Assembly: GCA_963922205.1 (NCBI GenBank)
Contig: CAWUHX010000316.1
Coordinates: forward strand, 124,001 to 188,000
Origin: Romanomermis culicivorax
Taxonomy: Eukaryota > Nematoda > Enoplea > Mermithida > Mermithidae
Direction of reading: 5' to 3'
Length of the DNA: 64,000 nucleotides
Shown here: positions 48,101-57,571 of the stretch, one piece after another
Numbering within the stretch: position 1 is the stretch's first letter
Layout of the letters: every line of letters begins with the position of its first letter
The notes under the pieces: model-generated
What the model saw: only the letters and a program-made list of their open reading frames with translations
What the model was told of the DNA's origin: nothing
Databases searched by the model: none
Program-made: the position numbers and the translations under genes

Positions 48101-51100
48101 TTTCCCTATCCCAATTTTTTCCCCAAAAAGCACGATTCGGGAAAAACAGTGCCTGTTACAACACAATAATAGTTAATATAGGAAAAAAGCAAATAAATGT
48201 GTAATTCAATGTTAAATTTGAACGAATTTTTAGTTTTTTGACTAGACAAAGTCTTAAAATAAGAAAAATATTTGATTTTGAAAGTTCAGAATCAATGACT
48301 GACACATTATAGAAGAATATATATAATCAAACATATGACTCAAAAAATTTTGCACCAGTGCAGAAATCACGAAAAAATTCTGCACGAAGCTTAAAAAGTC
48401 TGCACTGTATAGAAAAAAAACACTGGATGCACATCGTCACTGTTTTTTTGTACGAGGCAAACATTTTTGACTCCGTAGTAAGATTTTTTTGGCACGTCCG
48501 TACAAAGCAGGAAGATATTTCGTCTAGATTACATTGTCAGAAAGCGGTTCTCCCGGCTGTAAAATCAAAAAAACCCGAAGAAGTTCTCTGGCGCATCGCG
48601 TCGGTGTCTGTTTTGTAATTCTTCGGATTGGGCAATCCATTGCTTTCTCCCAATATGTGATTGTTTCGAAAAAAATGTTCTGAAAAGGGAAAATTTTGGG
48701 CATTCGACGCGAAATAACAATTTTGGTACATTTTATAAGGTGAACATGTCAAACAAAATATGCTGACCTTACACGCTGAGCAAAAAAACGTCACGGCGAA
48801 TAAGTACTGACCGTACTTTATCGGATTTTACCCTCACCTAGATTTCCTACCTTGGAGACGTCTGCTTCTGATCTGAGCCTTAGGGGCAAATATTGTGATT
48901 TTTGTGGAAAAATCTGCAAATTTTGCACTTGAAATTTCATGTTTCAAGCACTGCCGTATTCTAAATACTCACTTTACACTCATTGCTTCTGCAGACTATT
49001 GTAGCTCATGCATTCTAATATTGAGCAAATTCACATAATATAATGCGTGACCGGACATTAGAGCGCGGGACAATAGAGCGCAGGCACATTAGAGCGCAGA
49101 GACATCAGAGCGCAGGAAAATAGAGAGCAAAGACATTAGAGCGCAGGACAATACAGCGCAGAGACTTTAGAGCGCAGGACAATAGAGTGCAGGACAATAT
49201 AGCGCAGGGACACTAGAGCGCAGGGACAATAGAGCGCAGGACAATAGAGCGCAAAGACACTAGAGCGCAGGACAATAGAGCGCAGAGACCTTAGAGCGCA
49301 GGACAATAGAGCGCAGAGCGCAGGACAATAGAGCGCAGAGCGCAGGACAATAGAGCGCAGGGACACTAGAGCGCAGGGACATTAGAGCGCAGGATAATAG
49401 AGCGCAGGGACATTAGAGCGCGGACATTAGAACGCTGGGACATTAGAGCGCGGACATTAGGGCGCAGGTCAATAGAGCGCAGGGGCAATAGAGCGCGGAA
49501 ATTAGAGCGCAGGGACATTAGGGCGCATCTATTGGTTCGAAAAAAATTTAACCATTTTTCCGTGATCTGCAATGAACGCGAATTTCAAATTGCTTTTGAA
49601 CATGAAAAAAGAGTGAAGAAAGCTTTATTCAAAAGCTGACAAAAAATTACGTGTGCGATTCTGAATGCGAGTTAGAAATTCAAGATGAATTCGAAAATAA
49701 CAAAATGAAACAATTTTATTCGAATGTTCAATGGTCAATTATCTGCGATTTTTTTCGCAACTTTTGACACATACACCATGGTGGAGAAATGCTTTGGCTT
49801 TGACCTGAACTTCTTGGGCGATACGAAAAAATTTAAATAAAGGATTTTTGGGCTGAAATGTAGTTATTTTTCAATTATTTAATTTGTTTTTCTTTCAATT
49901 TTGCTCTGATCTAATTTTTATGTGCTCTATCGTCCTGCGCTCTAACGTCCTTGCGCTCTATTGCGCCTATGCGTTATTGTCCTGCGCTCTATTGTCTCAG
50001 TGGCCGACCCAAAAATTTTCTCGGGGGAGGGACGGAAATTTTTTATTTACAATTTTTGTTAAATTATTTGCTTCGACATGCAATCGATTTTTTCTTTTTT
50101 TCTTAAAATTTTTTCTATATAAGACAAAACGAAAAAAAGGAAGAAACAATGGGGGAACTGGCAAGAAAATAAAGTATAGATGAAAGAAAAAAAAATTCGA
50201 AAAAAGTTAATTTTGGCTAAAGTATTTAATTATGTTGGTAGATTTCTGATAACCATTATCTTGATAATTTTCATTTTGAGACCATAAGTCTAGGAGGCGC
50301 AGCTGTCCCTGCCCCTGCATCCGCTACTGTATCGTCTCTAATGTCCGCGCTCTATTGTCCCTGCGCTCTATTGTCCTTGCGCTCTATTGTCCCTGCGGCT
50401 CTATTGTCCTTGCGCTCTATTGTTCCGCGCTCTATTGTTCTGCGGTCTAATGTCCTTGCGCTTTATTGTCCCGCCCTCTAATGTCCCTGCGCTCCAATGT
50501 CTGTGCGCTTTATTGTCCCGCGCTCTAATGTCTCTGTACCAATATAATGTTTGACGTACATGTATATCAAAAATCAACATTTGTCTCACTGTAGCTATGC
50601 GAATTTTGACTTTCAGATGAAAACGGTATCATTTTCGTTCCTAGAGCATTAAGCTATCTGAAATTTAAATTTTCAGGCGGGGTCAGAATGTTTCCGCACC
50701 GGACATATCGCACCTTGTGGAAATTGACCAGAAAAATTTCCGCTCCACCATTAAAAGAATTAAAACATTTGAAATTTTTTCGTTCCGTGCGGAAAACTAT
50801 CGAAAAAATTTCGCACGAACCCAAAAAAATCCCCACTGTTTTGAAAAAAGCCTATGTGGGGTCAGTTTTTCACTTATCACAGCGAAGTTGAAGGAAAATT
50901 GAAAGTCGAAAATCGTGTCTTCATTTGACATTTGATAATTAAAATTAAAAAACGATCTTCCGCGAAGCTATCATGTGTTTCAGAATGGTTCCTTATGGAC
51001 CAAAATTTCACGCCACAAACCTTAAAACTCTATGTGATACAATAACAACTTTCGATTTTAAAATTTCATTTTTTCAGTACAGTGGAAAATTTCGACTTTA

Positions 51101-51360
51101 AAGATCATCCGATTATTCACGAAACGGACGAGCTGGCCTCTAGTTTGATCGAACAAGAATTCAGTTATTTACAAGATCCCAGTTTAGAGGACGAACACGA
51201 AGGCGTCGACGAGAAAGAAGACACTCAACTCGACCCGAACTACATGGACGTGACGTCCGATTCAATCCAAAGTCAAAAAACTAAGGCCAAGAAATCCGGC
51301 GGAAGTCAGGCGGCTACCTTGCCGCGGAGGAGCCAAAGGAAAGCTATGAAAAGGGAATAG
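32859..51360 (+). CDS. REEP: REEP1-4-type ER membrane-shaping protein (4 exons)
   Basis: Exons 32859-33108, 33419-33589, 33839-34082 and 51078-51360 join in frame to 315 residues. Residues 1-90 are the TB2/DP1/HVA22 domain: MVSALISR start, [23 protein letters not shown], the hydrophobic hairpin to about residue 78, then [15 protein letters not shown] and a helical segment follow. REEP1-4 proteins sit in the tubular ER through this hairpin and connect ER to microtubules through basic C-terminal regions; here [12 protein letters not shown] (exon 3) and [11 protein letters not shown] (C terminus) are basic. The ATG at 32859 is chosen because the family begins MVSxxISR. Human paralogues are ~200-257 residues; the extra length is an acidic tail in the last exon. 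The last intron (34083-51077, 16,995 bp) is filled with nested transposons, so exon 4 is supported mainly by frame (AG|T), its clean acceptor and codon use. Confidence 0.9.
33419..33589 (+). CDS. REEP: REEP exon 2
   Basis: Acceptor TTTTCTTAG; G|GT completes the Gly of SPYTKG. Encodes [11 protein letters not shown] and a charged helix. Donor AAA|GTAAAC. Confidence 0.9.
33839..34082 (+). CDS. REEP: REEP exon 3
   Basis: Acceptor TTTTTTAG. Encodes the cytosolic segment with RQ/basic clusters ending RRLRTQNR; donor CAG|GTAAAG in phase 2. Confidence 0.85.
34939..37667. mobile_element. DNA transposon with CAGGGTTCATA ends
   Basis: TIRs CAGGGTTCATA / TATGAACCCTG; AATAT on both sides (34934-34938, 37668-37672). 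Subterminal CCTGGAAAACACAGGGAATT repeats are present at both ends. Same style as the CAGGGTGTCAAGC element at 1,608. Contains an eroded CAGGGTTTTTTTAGG element (~35,364) and the complete hairpin-word element 36,083-37,251. Confidence 0.75.
36083..37251. mobile_element. hairpin-word hAT-type element, GTGCAAAA word
   Basis: 1,169 bp; ends CAGTGTTTTTTTTTCAC and CGTGCAAAAAAAACACTG, perfect 8-bp TSD GTTTATAC (36075-36082, 37252-37259). Both ends repeat GTGCAAAACTTTTT. Two CCGG hairpins (~36,250, ~36,751). A TGCAG-type terminus at ~37,045-37,110 is retained inside the right end. Confidence 0.92.
37668..37987 (+). pseudogene. pogo/Tigger-like protein C-terminal fragment
   Basis: Reads [16 protein letters not shown], a Lys-rich [10 protein letters not shown] segment, an acidic [18 protein letters not shown] and [11 protein letters not shown] before TGA. 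The last motif is like the small C-terminal domain of some DDE transposases. The gene identity is inferred from gestalt only. Confidence 0.45.
38130..38450 (+). repeat. interspersed repeat related to 17.64-18.24 kb
   Basis: Parallel order of conserved blocks (CATTCATAAAAATTT, GGTGATTTTTGCTTTTCGT, GAACAAATGATTTGTTTTTC). Confidence 0.5.
38562..38714. mobile_element. 153-bp MITE with long TIRs
   Basis: Left AAAGCTGCATTTATACTTC and right GAAGCATAAATGCGGCTTT are inverted repeats extending ~37 bp with mismatches. Flanks TAT / ACT suggest a short TA-type target, so possibly Tc1-like or Harbinger-derived. Confidence 0.65.
39143..40731 (+). mobile_element. hAT transposon, decayed, TAGTGATGGACCGATG ends
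   Basis: TIRs TAGTGATGGACCGATG / CATCGGTCTATCACTA with perfect 8-bp TSD CTTCCAAT (39135-39142, 40732-40739). Arms are enriched in GCATCGGCCGAT palindromes. The interior keeps transposase pieces with many stops. Confidence 0.92.
39600..40520 (+). pseudogene. hAT transposase remnants (LDPRF region and hATC)
   Basis: At ~39,750-39,825 reads [17 protein letters not shown], the LDPRF block of hAT transposases. At ~40,290-40,420 reads [15 protein letters not shown] followed by a stop and [14 protein letters not shown], equivalent to the dimerisation region. Frameshifts and stops show it is dead. Confidence 0.8.
42278..42350 (-). tRNA. tRNA-like unit 1
   Basis: Complete cloverleaf: acceptor GCTCGGT/ACCGAGT, D stem GCTC/GAGC, anticodon stem TGCGG/CCGCA, loop ACAGTAG, T arm CTGGG-TTCAAGT-CCCAG. 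Formal anticodon AGT (Thr), but loop position 33 is C not T. Probably a SINE head rather than a working tRNA. Confidence 0.45.
42507..42579 (-). tRNA. tRNA-like unit 2
   Basis: As unit 1 with loop ACGGTAG (formal anticodon GGT, Thr) and C at position 33. Acceptor start reads GCTCGGT against ATCGAGC, one G-T/G-A change from perfect. Confidence 0.4.
42736..42808 (-). tRNA. tRNA-like unit 3
   Basis: Perfect 7-bp acceptor GCTCGGT/ACCGAGC; loop AGGGTAG (formal GGT, Thr), position 33 is G. T arm has one mismatch (ATGGG). Confidence 0.4.
42965..43037 (-). tRNA. tRNA-like unit 4
   Basis: Perfect acceptor; the anticodon stem has one mismatch (TGCGA/CCGCA) with loop GCGGTAG (formal GGT), position 33 is C. 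Confidence 0.4.
43798..44105. mobile_element. short element with inverted arms of GTCGAC/CCCAG repeats
   Basis: Left arm (43,811-43,925) has repeats such as GTCGACTATCCCAGCAGGTCGAC. Right arm (44,047-44,103) has GATCGACTTACTGGGACAGTCGAC. Same design as the tandem-arm elements at 6,053 and 49,046 but with a different unit. Boundaries approximate; no TSD established. Confidence 0.45.
44896..46132. mobile_element. hairpin-word hAT-type element, TGCAC word, with nested MITE
   Basis: Ends CAGTGTTTTTTTCTGCAC and GTGCAGAAAAAAATCACTG, inner words CTTTCTGCGCAGTGCAGAAA. Reverse-orientation body of the ~1-kb family; CCGG hairpin at ~45,952. A CATACCTGTA-type MITE is inserted at 45,731-45,890. Flanks of the host element do not match as a TSD. 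Confidence 0.8.
45731..45890. mobile_element. CATACCTGTA-type MITE
   Basis: Ends CATTACCTGTAAGAGG and TTACAGGTATG, perfect 8-bp TSD GGTAGACA (45723-45730, 45891-45898). Confidence 0.88.
46540..47482 (+). pseudogene. reverse transcriptase fragments of the above
   Basis: RT finger and palm motifs as listed (IFKKGD, NYRPISL, QxGF-like HKYGF, AFDSV, SGVPQGS). In-frame stops at several places and a 253-bp insertion between AFDSV and SGVPQGS abolish function. Confidence 0.8.
46904..47156. mobile_element. CATACCTGTA MITE inside the RT relic
   Basis: Ends CATACCTGTAAGAGG and TTACAGGTATG; flanks ACCCCTAC / ACCCCCTAC fit an 8-bp TSD with one inserted C. Confidence 0.82.
47822..48425. mobile_element. 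two fused hairpin-word element fragments
   Basis: 47,822-48,142 is the right third of the ~1-kb family, ending TTTTTTCCCC..GGGAAAAACAGTG. 48,143-48,425 is a left-truncated relative of 10,513-10,916, ending CTGCACTG..AAAAAAAACACTG. A further CACTGTTTTTTTGTACGAGG end starts at 48,438. Confidence 0.6.
49046..50540. mobile_element. MULE-like element with tandem inverted arms
   Basis: Left arm 49,046-49,530 is ~25 head-to-tail copies of a 15-17 bp unit GGACAWTAGAGCGCA. Right arm (49,925-50,540, interrupted) is the inverse, TGCGCTCTATTGTCC. A 9-bp direct duplication AATATAATG lies outside (49,037-49,045; 50,541-50,549), a length typical of Mutator-like elements. No transposase recognised in the ~400-bp centre. 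Confidence 0.72.
49998..50329. mobile_element. 332-bp hAT-type MITE nested in the MULE-like arm
   Basis: Ends CAGTGGCCGACCC and GCATCCGCTACTG; flanks TATTGTCT / TATCGTCT (7/8) are themselves pieces of the arm repeat. Confidence 0.8.
50677..50840. mobile_element. possible hairpin-word element remnant, TTCCGCAC word
   Basis: Contains GTTTCCGCACCGG, TTCCGTGCGGAAAAC and TTTCGCACGAACCC, ending CCCCACTG, all in 160 bp. No TSD. It sits ~240 bp before the REEP last exon. Confidence 0.45.
51078..51360 (+). CDS. REEP: REEP last exon, acidic then basic tail
   Basis: Acceptor TTTTTTCAG; T completes Ser with the AG of exon 3. Encodes an acidic tract ([13 protein letters not shown]) and a basic end, stop TAG. 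GC-rich codon choice matches exons 1-3 and differs from the surrounding AT-rich repeats. Confidence 0.75.
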
Positions 51361-52955
51361 ATGACACAAAATTTCTGCATCGGATTCATAGCGAAAGGAC
51401 ATGAGCTGTACAGAAAGATGTCCAAGATCTAATGTGCTCTTGATCTTTTTAGCGTGCCTTCAAGAGAATTTGTTGCAGCTTCCTTAAAAAACGTGAATTT
51501 TTTCGTTAACATTTTCATTTTACTTTTTAACATCTTTAAAAGCTTGTTATCGTGGAATATTTGATGCCAAGCACATAGAATTCGTGATTTCAGCTCATTG
51601 AATTTTGTTTTAGGATTTTTCGCTTAATTTAGTTGTTTATTGTCCCTTCAAGTATTAGACATAGTTTCTGAGATTCTACCTTCTGCTCTATTGACCTATG
51701 ATGAGATGAAAATGAATAATATCTGAAAAAGAGATTTTTTGAGTAGTTTTACATGCTGAGCATTCATTCCGCATACAAATCAAAATTCTACAGTACTCCA
51801 AAGTTTGGAATTGTAACATATTCTGGCATTTTTCGGTCTGTACACGTGTATCGAAATATCACAGCTCATGAAAATGTGACTGAAGCCTAATGTTCATTGC
51901 ACGCAGAAGACCGTGCTCTATTACATAGGTATGAAAACCGTTTCCTAATCCCTTGCTTCACACTTTTTATTCCATTTTAAAAAGTCAAAACGGAAGTCAA
52001 AATACACCGAAAAAGCCTTATGGGGCCTCTTCTGGGCACCTTCCCATAGGAAGCCGCAAAATTTTTTTCTTAATTTCTGTAGCCACTAATGTCTGACATA
52101 TTGTGTTGAAATTTTCATCAAATTTATGTACCCTTTTGGGAGCTGTAGGTGCACATTCTGAAAGTTGATACAAAAATGTTGTTTGATGCCACTAAATATG
52201 CTACAACCGGGACGTAGGAAACATCGAAAACGTTGAGATTAGACAAATAAAAAGAAAACATGTGAGTCGAATCACTCATAAATTTCGTCGATCAATATAC
52301 AATGGTTGCACAACAGGATGCCTCAGAAGAGATGCAACAAAATTTTCTCTCCGTGAATTTTACTGGAAAAAATCAAGGCTGTGCGTTTAATGTTACAAAA
52401 AAAGTTCGGCTCTCTGACCCTGGCCTATGTTATAAGCTGTGCGAAAGTGCTCTACAGTTGAAGGCACCCTGTTTCGCACCACGTGATGTTAGCTAGACGA
52501 AAATAGAGCAAATGATAGATTGCAGTGCCTTTCCAATAAAGCAAAGAGTATCCGAATAACTCTTGCCGTTTTTCTGTAAATGGATTTCAAACAATCACTC
52601 GATTTCTGAAACGGAATAAAAATTTATCAGGACCTCGAGCCAAATTTTTTTGGGTAAAGAAGTGTCCTGTATTGGCAGAACTTTAAAGGTTGAGCTTTAT
52701 CCAAATTAAATAACAGATTTGAATGACAGTCCAGCGTGTGCAAATCATAGCTCCTAAAACCGTGCGCGATGATGTTGATATAACTTCCACAGCTACAGTA
52801 GGAATCAGGGCCGTGCACACAGTGTATCGCGTAAAATCAACATTTTTTGGGGCTATTCAGTAAAAAAAATCCAGTCCGCCCCCCATGAAGAAATCCTGCG
52901 CACGGCCCTGGTAGGAATGTATGAACAAAAGAATGAAAACAAAAGCAATCACAGG
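51361..52955. other. REEP 3' UTR and intergenic DNA
   Basis: No repeats or coding signature recognised; short open frames here lack family features. Confidence 0.4.
52246..52251 (+). other. candidate polyadenylation signal for REEP
   Basis: AATAAA about 890 nt after the REEP stop, in a stretch (51,361-52,800) without recognisable repeats; another AATAAA lies near 52,532. Which is used cannot be told. Confidence 0.3.
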
Positions 52956-53880
52956 TAGTGCTTCACACTTTCAAAGTTCTAGGACCCGGGTTCTATACAT
53001 ACCTGTAAGACCTCCGACCAGTTGGGGGGGGGGGGTCGAAAAAAGTCGAAATTTTTCCCAAAAAAGGTCAAAAAACACACACTTTTTTGCAAATTCTTTT
53101 AATTTTTTCCAAACTGGGGGGAGGGTTGTGTGATGTTTGGTATATGGTTGGCCAAGTTGGGGGGGTCCGCCCAACCCCCCCCCCCAAGTACAGGTATTGT
53201 TCTATATGCAAGTATTTAAAAAGTCGGTGGATGAACGCACTTCATGAAAATTTTCAGAAAACTCGTAAATTTTGAAGCATGAGCCTTGCAGAGTGCTACT
53301 AAACAAAAGTTAGGAAAAACCAGTAACACATTTTCTTCAAATAAATTTTTCTTCAAAAAAAATTTTTTTTTCGTTTGGAGAAAATAAATATTTCAAAATT
53401 TCCTACACTTTTAAGCAAATTGTGATGACCTGGTCACGCATCACAACTATTTGATGAATCCATTTCCAAACTAGATATCCCACTAAGGTCCGAATTTAAC
53501 CGTCTCTACCGGCTCATCATGATTGATTTTTATGCCTCTTCAATCTTATACATAATGCATCTCTCCAACTTTTATTGTTTTCTCATACTGTATCGAGTAC
53601 CAATATTTATGTTTCGTGCTTCATTGTTAAAATACAGATTTTTTGTTGCTAAAAATACGCTACAGTGACTCTTTGAGAGCCATAAGCGGCCTTGTTAACA
53701 CGTTGAGCAGGTAAATGCACTGAATTAATAAAGGAAAATACGTTCATTCAGTGTAACTGCACATAAATACAAGTAATAGTATATAAATATTCCGTTTATA
53801 CAATATCTTGTTCAGACCCGGGTCTACCCGGGTTTCATTCGGAAAGTTGGCTCCCCGAAATACCCGGCTACCCAGTGAAG
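52956..53880. mobile_element. second TAGTGCTTCACAC element, with nested MITE
   Basis: Same internal sequence as 207-927 (for example the block with ATGCCTCTTCAATCTTATAC) in the same orientation. It is interrupted at 52,998-53,198 by a CATACCTGTA MITE. The right end is eroded (CCCAGTGAAG) and no TSD is clear. Confidence 0.75.
52998..53198. mobile_element. CATACCTGTA MITE
   Basis: 201 bp, ends CATACCTGTAAGACC and GTACAGGTATT, perfect 8-bp TSD GTTCTATA (52990-52997, 53199-53206), inserted in the second TAGTGCTTCACAC element. Confidence 0.9.
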
Positions 53881-54423
53881 GTGTTCGTGAATGCCCCTAA
53901 TTTTGCTTCTAATTTTCGAAAGTTTAAACTTTTTGCAGAGTGTAAGATGTTCGTGAAACAATTAGTAATCAAACTGTTGATTATGTGTCATAAAGGGGCC
54001 ACCTGGAAAATGCAGTGACTCGAGCAATTTTCATAAGTATGCCTTCTTCAGAGTTGTGCAAAGGGTACAAAAATTCTGATGAAAATTTGACGATGGTTGA
54101 ACCTCTCAGAAATCGTGTCTTAATTTGTGAATATTTGTCAGGCCGCTGTATTTTTCGTGGAAATTTTTATTTGACTTGGCATTTGAGCAAATTTTACCCC
54201 TATGCGTACGTGACTGCAGTGCCTAAATAAAGTTTTTATCAATTTGCCGATATGATAAGTAGGCCTCCAGTGACGTGATCGTCGATTTTTGTTTAGGGCT
54301 ATATTACGAGCTGATCTGCATGTACGTCTATCCGTACAACCTGGTCAGCAGGAGATAAGTTTACGGTAGAACCAATGATAGTTGCCATCAGCGTTTTTTT
54401 TGTGCACGGACATTGTGCCAATC

Positions 54424-54590
54424 ACTGTTTTTTTCCACGAACTTTTTTCCACAAATGTGGAAAGGGGTCAAATTTTTTTTCCACATGTGGAAAAAAATTG
54501 GGAAAATTACGGATAGCAGTTACGCAGTTAAAATTACGGATAGCAATTTTTTTGTGCCAAAACCATGTTTTGGCACAAAAAAAAACACTG
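54424..54590. mobile_element. short mosaic hairpin-word element
   Basis: Left end CACTGTTTTTTTCCACGAAC with TTTCCACAAATGTGGAAA hairpin. Right end uses the other word (GTTTTGGCACAAAAAAAAACACTG). No TSD. Confidence 0.65.
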
Positions 54591-54723
54591 ATTAGGGAAT
54601 AGGGACGCGCTTTATTGTCGAAAGTCAACGAATTTGGAAATCTAATTTGAGTTTTTTTTTTCCTTCAAAATTTTCCTTAGGCTTAGGCTTAGGGTACAGC
54701 AGCTGCGCCCGAAGGGCGCAGCG

Positions 54724-55752
54724 CAGGGTTGGCAAAAACCCAGTTTTTGAAATCTTCATTTTTGGGTTTTTTGGTGGGTTTTTCTGGGTTTTTGGTGGGT
54801 TTTTGGTGGGTTTTTCTAGGGTTTTTGTTCCAGTTTTGTACTAATGAATGATCATTTTACTTAAAATATATATGAGAATGTTATTTTTAACGTATAAAGT
54901 GTATTTAATTGCTGAACAGTGTTCAAGACTGACTATACATTTGGTTGTAACATATTTACACGAGTCACGCCACGCGACTGCACATTGCACAACGATTTTA
55001 TCGATTTGGCTCATTAAAACGATTGGCTGTTTATTGAATTTTTTATTGCATGATCTAAACACTAAAAATTGAAATGTCACTTTAAAAAATTGAAAATTAC
55101 GGAAATCAAATCTCACGCTTCGGCTTCGCTCACTTCATCAGATTCACAGTCACGGGAACTTTCTAGCAGCCCAAAGTTTGTCTTAACGAATACCAGTTTG
55201 CGCACTGTTTCCGTCGACAATTGATTTCGCAGCTTGGAATGTATGAAGCCATAGCCAAAGGTAGAGAAGTTTCTTTCCGAAGATGCGGTAGAGACAACGA
55301 GCGAAAAAACCTCAATTAATTTTTTTATGCATGTAATACATTGAAACAAATAACATGTTATCTATGTACCTTCAGAGCTATTCGTTGCACCAGCGGCCAG
55401 TCAGCTCCATCTGTGAGCCAATACTCAAGGACAGACTTTTTCTTTTTGACGAGCATCTGGTCTGGTAGCGAAATGAGTTATTTTGCTTTTGTAATTTTGC
55501 CTCAATCATGTATTGCGTTAATTCTTGATACACAGCACTTTTTTGGTCAGCTAGTTCTGGATTTGCCACAGGGAAATTAACGATGAAATCCTCAATCTCG
55601 TTCTGGATTTGCCACAGGGAAATTAACGATGAAATCCTCAAATTAACGATGAAATCCTCATTTTAAAAGAATTAAGAAAAACCCAAAAACCCAAATTTTG
55701 TCAAAAAAAATGCACCCAGAAAAACCCAAAAACCCAGGTCTTGCCAACCCTG
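54724..55752 (-). mobile_element. hAT transposon, CAGGGTTGGCAA ends
   Basis: Ends CAGGGTTGGCAAAAACCC and CAGGTCTTGCCAACCCTG; flanks GCGCAGCG / GAGCAGCG (7/8). Both ends have GGGTTTTT-type tandem words. The minus strand keeps a dimerisation domain. Related fragments at 21,803-22,208 and 63,291-64,000. Confidence 0.85.
55113..55349 (-). pseudogene. hAT C-terminal dimerisation fragment
   Basis: Reads SLVVSTASSERNFSTFGYGF, IHSKLRNQLSTETVRKLVFV and KTN, the classic hATC block (STAxSERxFS..). Ends in an acidic tail. Upstream minus-strand pieces (55,378-55,641) may be further transposase sequence. Confidence 0.85.
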
Positions 55753-55929
55753 GAGCAGCGCTGTCGAGGCTCTTCCAAATTTTGGCGCTTTTCCGATGCA
55801 TAATTTCACTTGTTCTTTCTTCCCTTCATCATGAAAACCCCCAAAAACTGGCGTCAGAGAAATTTCGGCGTGGCCACCGCCATCCGTAAAAATTCCAAAC
55901 AATTTTTTCGTCTTAAAATCCTCGTTTTT

Positions 55930-56818
55930 TAGCTTAAAAATGCTCACAGACGCTTTATCGCACTGTTTTTTAGCTTTTTCAAGCCTTCCGGTGTTTTTAG
56001 AGGAGTTAATTCATCAAAATTGAAGAAAAAATTGAAATGTTCGACTTGAAAGTTGAATGCCTAATCTACAAGCATTGTTGAACAAATTTTCTAGAAAACC
56101 ATCCAAGAGCATAATTGACTTGAATTACACAATAAATCAAATGGTCAAGTCCTCTATGATGACAAGTGAAAGCGCGCCGGAAAATTTTTTGGGTATATTG
56201 ACATTCTGGGATGCTGGAAAATAAATTTTCCGAACATTTATTTCTAGAATTAGATTCCAATTTTGTGTTCAAGAGTCGTAGTTTCTAGAATTTTACTTGG
56301 AAAATTTTAAAATCTGTAATTTATTTGTAAACTCTCATGAACTTGGTCGAAAATATATGAGTAAGAAGAGTATAAATTTCCATAAGATATTTCCATTAAG
56401 CTTTTGAATTGATTTTATGTTAGCAAAGAAATAATTGCATCATAAAGCATAGAGACTTGACGTATTGATCTTTCTCAACAGGAAAAAATGGCGAATCTTC
56501 ATTAAATATAATGATAAAATGTTGGAGATTACCAATTAAAACATGAGATACTACGTTTAAGATGATGAAAACTATTATAGATTAAGTGATAAATAAAGGT
56601 AGACATGATAAAAGCCGCGCCTGAGCTACTTAACGAATAATGATGATTATTTAAGTTATAACCGGCGCGGAGCGCCGGAAAATTTTGAGATTTGGACCTC
56701 CTAAAATGCACAAAAATGCATCTTTTCAATATGAAAACCCCAAATTTTTCTTCCACATTTGTGGAAAGACCTCAAAAATTTTTTCCACATTATAGTGCAA
56801 ATGTGGAAAAAAACAGTG
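55930..56818. mobile_element. hairpin-word hAT-type element, TTCCACA word
   Basis: Right end has TTCCACATTTGTGGAAAG and ATGTGGAAAAAAACAGTG. Reverse-orientation ~1-kb family body; hairpin ACCGGCGCGGAGCGCCGG at ~56,660. Left terminus not recognised. Confidence 0.65.
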
Positions 56819-57571
56819 GTGCCAATTGGCACAAGAGGTCAAAAAAATTTGTGCCAATGGCACCAATTTTTTGTTCCTCCAGAAATATACTGAAAACTGC
56901 GGAAATGATTTACGCCAACCTAATTAAAGCTTTGTAACGCATTATTTTTTTGAAGAAATTGTGCCCAACCTGTTTTTCAGCTAACGTTGTCTGTGGGATG
57001 GGAAAAAACTGCGCAAGAAAATGGTTCACACTTCACAACGACTCCAAAAGAAATGGAACGCTGAGAAAATTTAGATAAGAATTGTTCAACTGATTCAATT
57101 TTCGACTAAGAATATCTATCCTAACAACAATGTAAAGATTAGAGAAAATAAAATCGAAAATTGCGTAATTTTTGGCCGAAACATCTTTCTATTTGAATCA
57201 ATCAAACACAAAAAGTAAGCATTTCAGTTTTATATCCGAATCTGACTGAATGAACAGAAAATATTCAGAATTTCTTCTGATTAAGTCATTGACAGCCTAT
57301 AAAGTTTGCTGCAACGAATACGATACTAATACACTACTCGAAGAGAACTCGTTCGCGTCGCGCTTGGGTCAAATATACGAGTAATTAGTAACTCTGCGCG
57401 AAGCGCCGAAATTTTATTGCATTTTCATGCCCTAAAACGTCGAAAAATCAAGGAAATTTAATCTTTGACCAGCCAAAAATTTTGTGCCAATTGACACAAA
57501 CGCTCAAAATTTTTTGTGCCATTCCAAATTCTTTTGTGCCAAAAACCATGTTTTGGCACAAAAAAACACTG
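56814..57571. mobile_element. hairpin-word hAT-type element, GTGCCA word
   Basis: Left end CAGTGGTGCCAATTGGCAC, right end TTTTGGCACAAAAAAACACTG, inner TTGTGCCAATTGACACAAA. CAGTG at 56,814-56,818 is shared with the previous element, so one may have inserted at the end of the other. Confidence 0.7.

Noticed and set aside
49046-49530. CRISPR-like regular repeat array
   Set aside because: Units are head-to-tail with no unique spacers of constant length, the DNA is eukaryotic, and an inverted partner arm and 9-bp TSD indicate a transposon.
49136-49572. Frames with LRSIVLRS-type repeats
   Set aside because: Translation of the 15-17 bp tandem arm repeat, not a protein gene.
52302-52496. 64-codon frame downstream of REEP
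   Set aside because: No domain or splice context; base composition like the surrounding non-coding DNA.
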